From contig NZ_JAQGLA010000031.1 of NCBI RefSeq assembly GCF_027853915.1, positions 1 through 64,000 on the forward strand: a stretch of DNA of 64,000 nt. The letters run 5' to 3'. This DNA comes from Saccharopolyspora oryzae (GTDB lineage Bacteria; Actinomycetota; Actinomycetes; Mycobacteriales; Pseudonocardiaceae). Positions within the stretch are counted from its first letter, which is position 1, and each line of letters opens with the position of its first letter. The position numbers and the translations under genes are program-made. Shown here in pieces: positions 61,970-64,000 of this stretch. Under the pieces are notes generated by a model. That model was given only the letters and a program-made list of their open reading frames with translations. It searched no databases and was not told the DNA's origin.

Positions 61970-63460
61970 TCACGCCCGCTCCGGGGTCCCGTAGAGCTCG
62001 GTGAGCAGCCGGGTGGCCTTGTCTGCGAGCGGGTGCGGGTCGTCGCGCCACCAGATCAGCCGGACCGGGATCGGCGCGGCGTCGCGCACCGGGCGGAACA
62101 CCACACCGGGCCGGGGGTACTGGGCGACGGTGCCTTCCGCGGTGATGCCGACGCAGCGACCGGTGGCGATCACGGTCAACCAGTCGTCGACCTCGTGGGT
62201 GTACTCCACGGCCGGGCGCTTCTCCGGTGGCCACAGGTCGGTGGTCGTGGTGCCCGAACGCCGGTCGATGAGCACCGTCCGGTCGCTGATCTCGGCGAGG
62301 CGGACGAAGCGGCGGCGCGCCCACGGGTCGTCGGCGGCCATCGCGAGGTGACGTCGTTCCAACCCGACGATCACCCCGTCGAAGCGCCGCTGGTCGGGTT
62401 CGGTGCGCACCACGGCGATATCGCAGGCACCTTCGGCGAGCCCGCCGGTGGCGGAGTTGGTGCGCACCAGCTGCAGTTCGGTTTCGGGGAACAGCCGCGC
62501 CCAGCGGCGCTGGAACTGCACGGTGTGGCGGCCCATCGCCGACCAGGCGTAGCCGATGCGCAGGTGGGTGTGCCCGGTGGTGGCTTCGCGCACCAGGTCG
62601 TCGGTTTCGGCCAGGACGCGGCGGGCGCGGGCCAGCACCCGCGAGCCGGCCGCGGTCGGGGCGACCTCGCGGCTGGTGCGCCGCAGCAGCCGTACGCCGA
62701 GCGCTGCCTCCAGCGAGGCCAAGGTGCGGGAGACGGCGGCCTGCGAGACGCCGAGGTCGATGGCCGCGTCCTCCCCCGCGAACTGCGGGACGCCGGTGTG
62801 CCCGCCCATGTTGGCGTGCAGCGTCTTCTCCTCGGAGCCGAAGGCGTCGAACAGGTCCAGGGCCCGCTGCCGATCGTTGCCTTCGTCGTCCCACTGCAGC
62901 AGGACGTGCAGCGGAATGGTGATCTGCCGGGCCTCGTCGAGCATGGCGGCGGGCACGAAACTCCCGGCGAAGAATCCGGCGGCCGAGATGCGCGGCTCGA
63001 CCACGGCCAACCGGATGCCGATGGCGATCACGCCTCCCGAGTACCCGACCGGGCCGCCGATCTCGGGCAGCGAGAGCAGAGCGTCCAGGACGGCCCGCCC
63101 TTCCGGGACCGCCTCGTCGACCAGCGGGAGGACCAGCCGGTCGACGATCTCGTCGCTGACCGGCTCACCGGCGTCCAGCGCCTGGCGCAGGTCGGCGCGG
63201 GCCTGCTCGGCGGTGGCCAAGCGGGGTCGGTCGCCGCTGCCGGGCAGCTCGATGGTGGCCGTGGCGAAGCCTTCCGCCGCCGAGCGCCGGGCCCGGCCCA
63301 CCAGTCGGGGGTACATCTTGTGCAGTCCGCCGGGGTGGCCGAGCAGGATCAGCGGTGCCGGTGCGGATGCGGGCGTCCACAGGATGCCGGGGACCTCACC
63401 GAGGGTGAACTCGCGCTCGAGGACACCGTCGTCGAGGCGCTGTTCGGCGGTGAATCGCAT
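61970..63460 (-). CDS. in-frame chimera: alpha/beta hydrolase fused to a LysR regulator lacking its first helix
   Basis: The 496-residue frame begins as a dienelactone hydrolase-like alpha/beta hydrolase (LLGHPGGLHKMYP, nucleophile GYSGGV, HANMGGHTGVPQF with the His). At about residue 232 it switches into DLGVSQAAVSRTLASLEAALG, the middle of a LysR helix-turn-helix, and continues through a full LysR effector domain. The hydrolase tail and the first 15 or so LysR residues are missing, as expected for one deletion joining two neighbouring genes in frame. Confidence 0.8.
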   Translation of the reverse strand: MRFTAEQRLDDGVLEREFTLGEVPGILWTPASAPAPLILLGHPGGLHKMYPRLVGRARRSAAEGFATATIELPGSGDRPRLATAEQARADLRQALDAGEPVSDEIVDRLVLPLVDEAVPEGRAVLDALLSLPEIGGPVGYSGGVIAIGIRLAVVEPRISAAGFFAGSFVPAAMLDEARQITIPLHVLLQWDDEGNDRQRALDLFDAFGSEEKTLHANMGGHTGVPQFAGEDAAIDLGVSQAAVSRTLASLEAALGVRLLRRTSREVAPTAAGSRVLARARRVLAETDDLVREATTGHTHLRIGYAWSAMGRHTVQFQRRWARLFPETELQLVRTNSATGGLAEGACDIAVVRTEPDQRRFDGVIVGLERRHLAMAADDPWARRRFVRLAEISDRTVLIDRRSGTTTTDLWPPEKRPAVEYTHEVDDWLTVIATGRCVGITAEGTVAQYPRPGVVFRPVRDAAPIPVRLIWWRDDPHPLADKATRLLTELYGTPERA

Positions 63461-63539
63461 GGTCGTGCCTTTCGGGAGTGCTCGTGACGGCGCTCCCGGA
63501 CGACCTATCGCCCGACCGTGACCCCGGAGGGGAGCACCC

Positions 63540-63599
63540 ATGTCGATGCGTTCACGGGTACCACCTCCTCGTTCTCTCGCACGGCCTCCGGAAAGCTAG
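63540..63599 (+). CDS. short ORF, 19 residues, strong ribosome site
   Basis: GGAGGGGAG precedes an ATG that opens MSMRSRVPPPRSLARPPES and a TAG. The ribosome site is among the best in the window, but the peptide is short and Pro/Arg-rich with no known relative. It could be a leader peptide of the downstream region or chance. Confidence 0.25.
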   Translation: MSMRSRVPPPRSLARPPES

Positions 63600-63876
63600 C
63601 AGTGGTCGCCGTGATCCGCCAACGGTTTTTCGCGGCGATCGGGAACGCCCGGGGTCATCCGGTCGGGGCAACCTGACTGCTCCACGGGAGCGAAACCTGC
63701 GCGTTCGTCCGCGGATGTCGAGTTCGCGTACCTAGGGTCGGCGGGACCGACATCAGGTGCCCGCCGGCCGGGCGTCGTCGAGGACTGGAGTGCTGGGCTC
63801 AACGGGCCGCGATGTCGTCCGGATGCGGGGCGCTGCCAGGGTCGCGCGTCGACGTCGACCGACGGGAGTGTGCTCG
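63600..63876. other. leader region before a secreted protein
   Basis: No gene is apparent. The region contains a TACCTA box near 63729, a hairpin GTCGG-CGGG-ACCGAC close by and about 130 bases of GC-rich sequence before the next start. A structured leader, such as an actinobacterial cell-wall-hydrolase riboswitch, is possible, but I could not match one. Confidence 0.35.
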
Positions 63877-64000
63877 ATGACCAACCGACGCTGGCACGCA
63901 GTGATCGCCGCGCTCGCCACCGCGGGACTCGCCCTGAGCATCCCGGCACCGGTCCAGGCCGCGGGAGCCGACGAACCCGCCCCGGCCGCCAAGCAGAACA
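63877..64000 (+). CDS. secreted protein, N-terminus only
   Basis: GGGAG precedes an ATG that starts MTNRRWHAVIAALATAGLAL followed by SIPAPVQAAGADEPAP, a clear Sec signal peptide with cleavage near AQA/VQA-A. The gene runs off the end of the window, so no domain can be seen. The Ala/Pro-rich start is common for secreted actinobacterial enzymes. Confidence 0.7.
   Translation, partial: MTNRRWHAVIAALATAGLALSIPAPVQAAGADEPAPAAKQN

Noticed and set aside
63700-63876. Cyclic di-AMP (ydaO) riboswitch
   Set aside because: A few bases such as CGGGACCGA recall the motif, but the conserved core could not be laid out by eye, so it is only suggested as a check.

Overview
The window is high-GC DNA with GTG/TTG starts, short 4-nt overlaps inside operons, many apparently leaderless genes (TANNNT box 6-7 nt before the start codon) and gene families typical of filamentous actinobacteria. 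The mix (a guaiacol-demethylase P450 pair like that of Amycolatopsis, MmyB regulators, DUF6221, a PrmC-like NAPY methyltransferase, a TrpRS with its own attenuator) suggests a Pseudonocardiaceae-like organism such as Saccharopolyspora or Amycolatopsis. That assignment is inference; no rRNA or tRNA gene was seen.

Layout. 1-3.4 kb is scarred: an integrase remnant joined to a RidA tail, a small hydrolase/GbsR operon, and a half Tn3 transposase abutting a half HxlR regulator. 3.4-12.3 kb holds an APH-type kinase and a five-gene operon (CaiB-like CoA transferase, TctC-TctB-TctA uptake system, enoyl-CoA hydratase) divergent from a GntR regulator and a CaiE/PaaY-type hexapeptide protein: a module for importing and CoA-activating a carboxylate. 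12.4-25 kb carries transporters, a DHFR-like reductase, a second APH-type kinase, a second Tn3 relic, a PrmC-like methyltransferase, a metallothionein-like protein, a GH38 mannosidase, an SDR/MmyB scar, a cupin lipoprotein, a quinone-oxidoreductase-like enzyme and a cell-wall amidase. 25.1-28.5 kb is a gcoA-gcoB guaiacol O-demethylase pair with its divergent AraC regulator. 28.5-30.3 kb is mostly non-coding, with a perfect 20-bp AT-rich hairpin over the ribosome binding site of a small ORF, a 28-bp palindrome and decayed gene pieces.

30.3-41.5 kb holds an MmyB regulator, an Atu4866/SDR/SDR group, SRPBCC, AraC, thioesterase and BKACE genes, an ASCH protein, and a two-component system divergent from an FtsX-like permease/ATPase pair. 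41.5-43.5 kb is an auxiliary-type trpS behind a complete ribosome-mediated attenuator: leader peptide with two adjacent Trp codons, pause hairpin, antiterminator, and terminator with a T run. 43.7-56.6 kb carries an SDR, two exporters, LysE, DUF899, a fulvocin C-related bacteriocin-like protein fused to a thioredoxin-like CxxC domain, malate dehydrogenase, a secreted sphingomyelinase-like enzyme, a coiled-coil/pentapeptide pair and an efflux pump behind repeated CTCGAA sites. 56.7-64 kb holds an SDR, a glycosyltransferase-like protein, a CGNR regulator and epoxide hydrolase sharing two matching 17-bp operators, an in-frame hydrolase-LysR chimera, and the start of a secreted protein.

The strongest candidates for follow-up are the trpS attenuator, the fulvocin-like fusion, the 28.7-29.05 kb hairpin/small-ORF unit, the CGNR operator pair and the hydrolase-LysR chimera.
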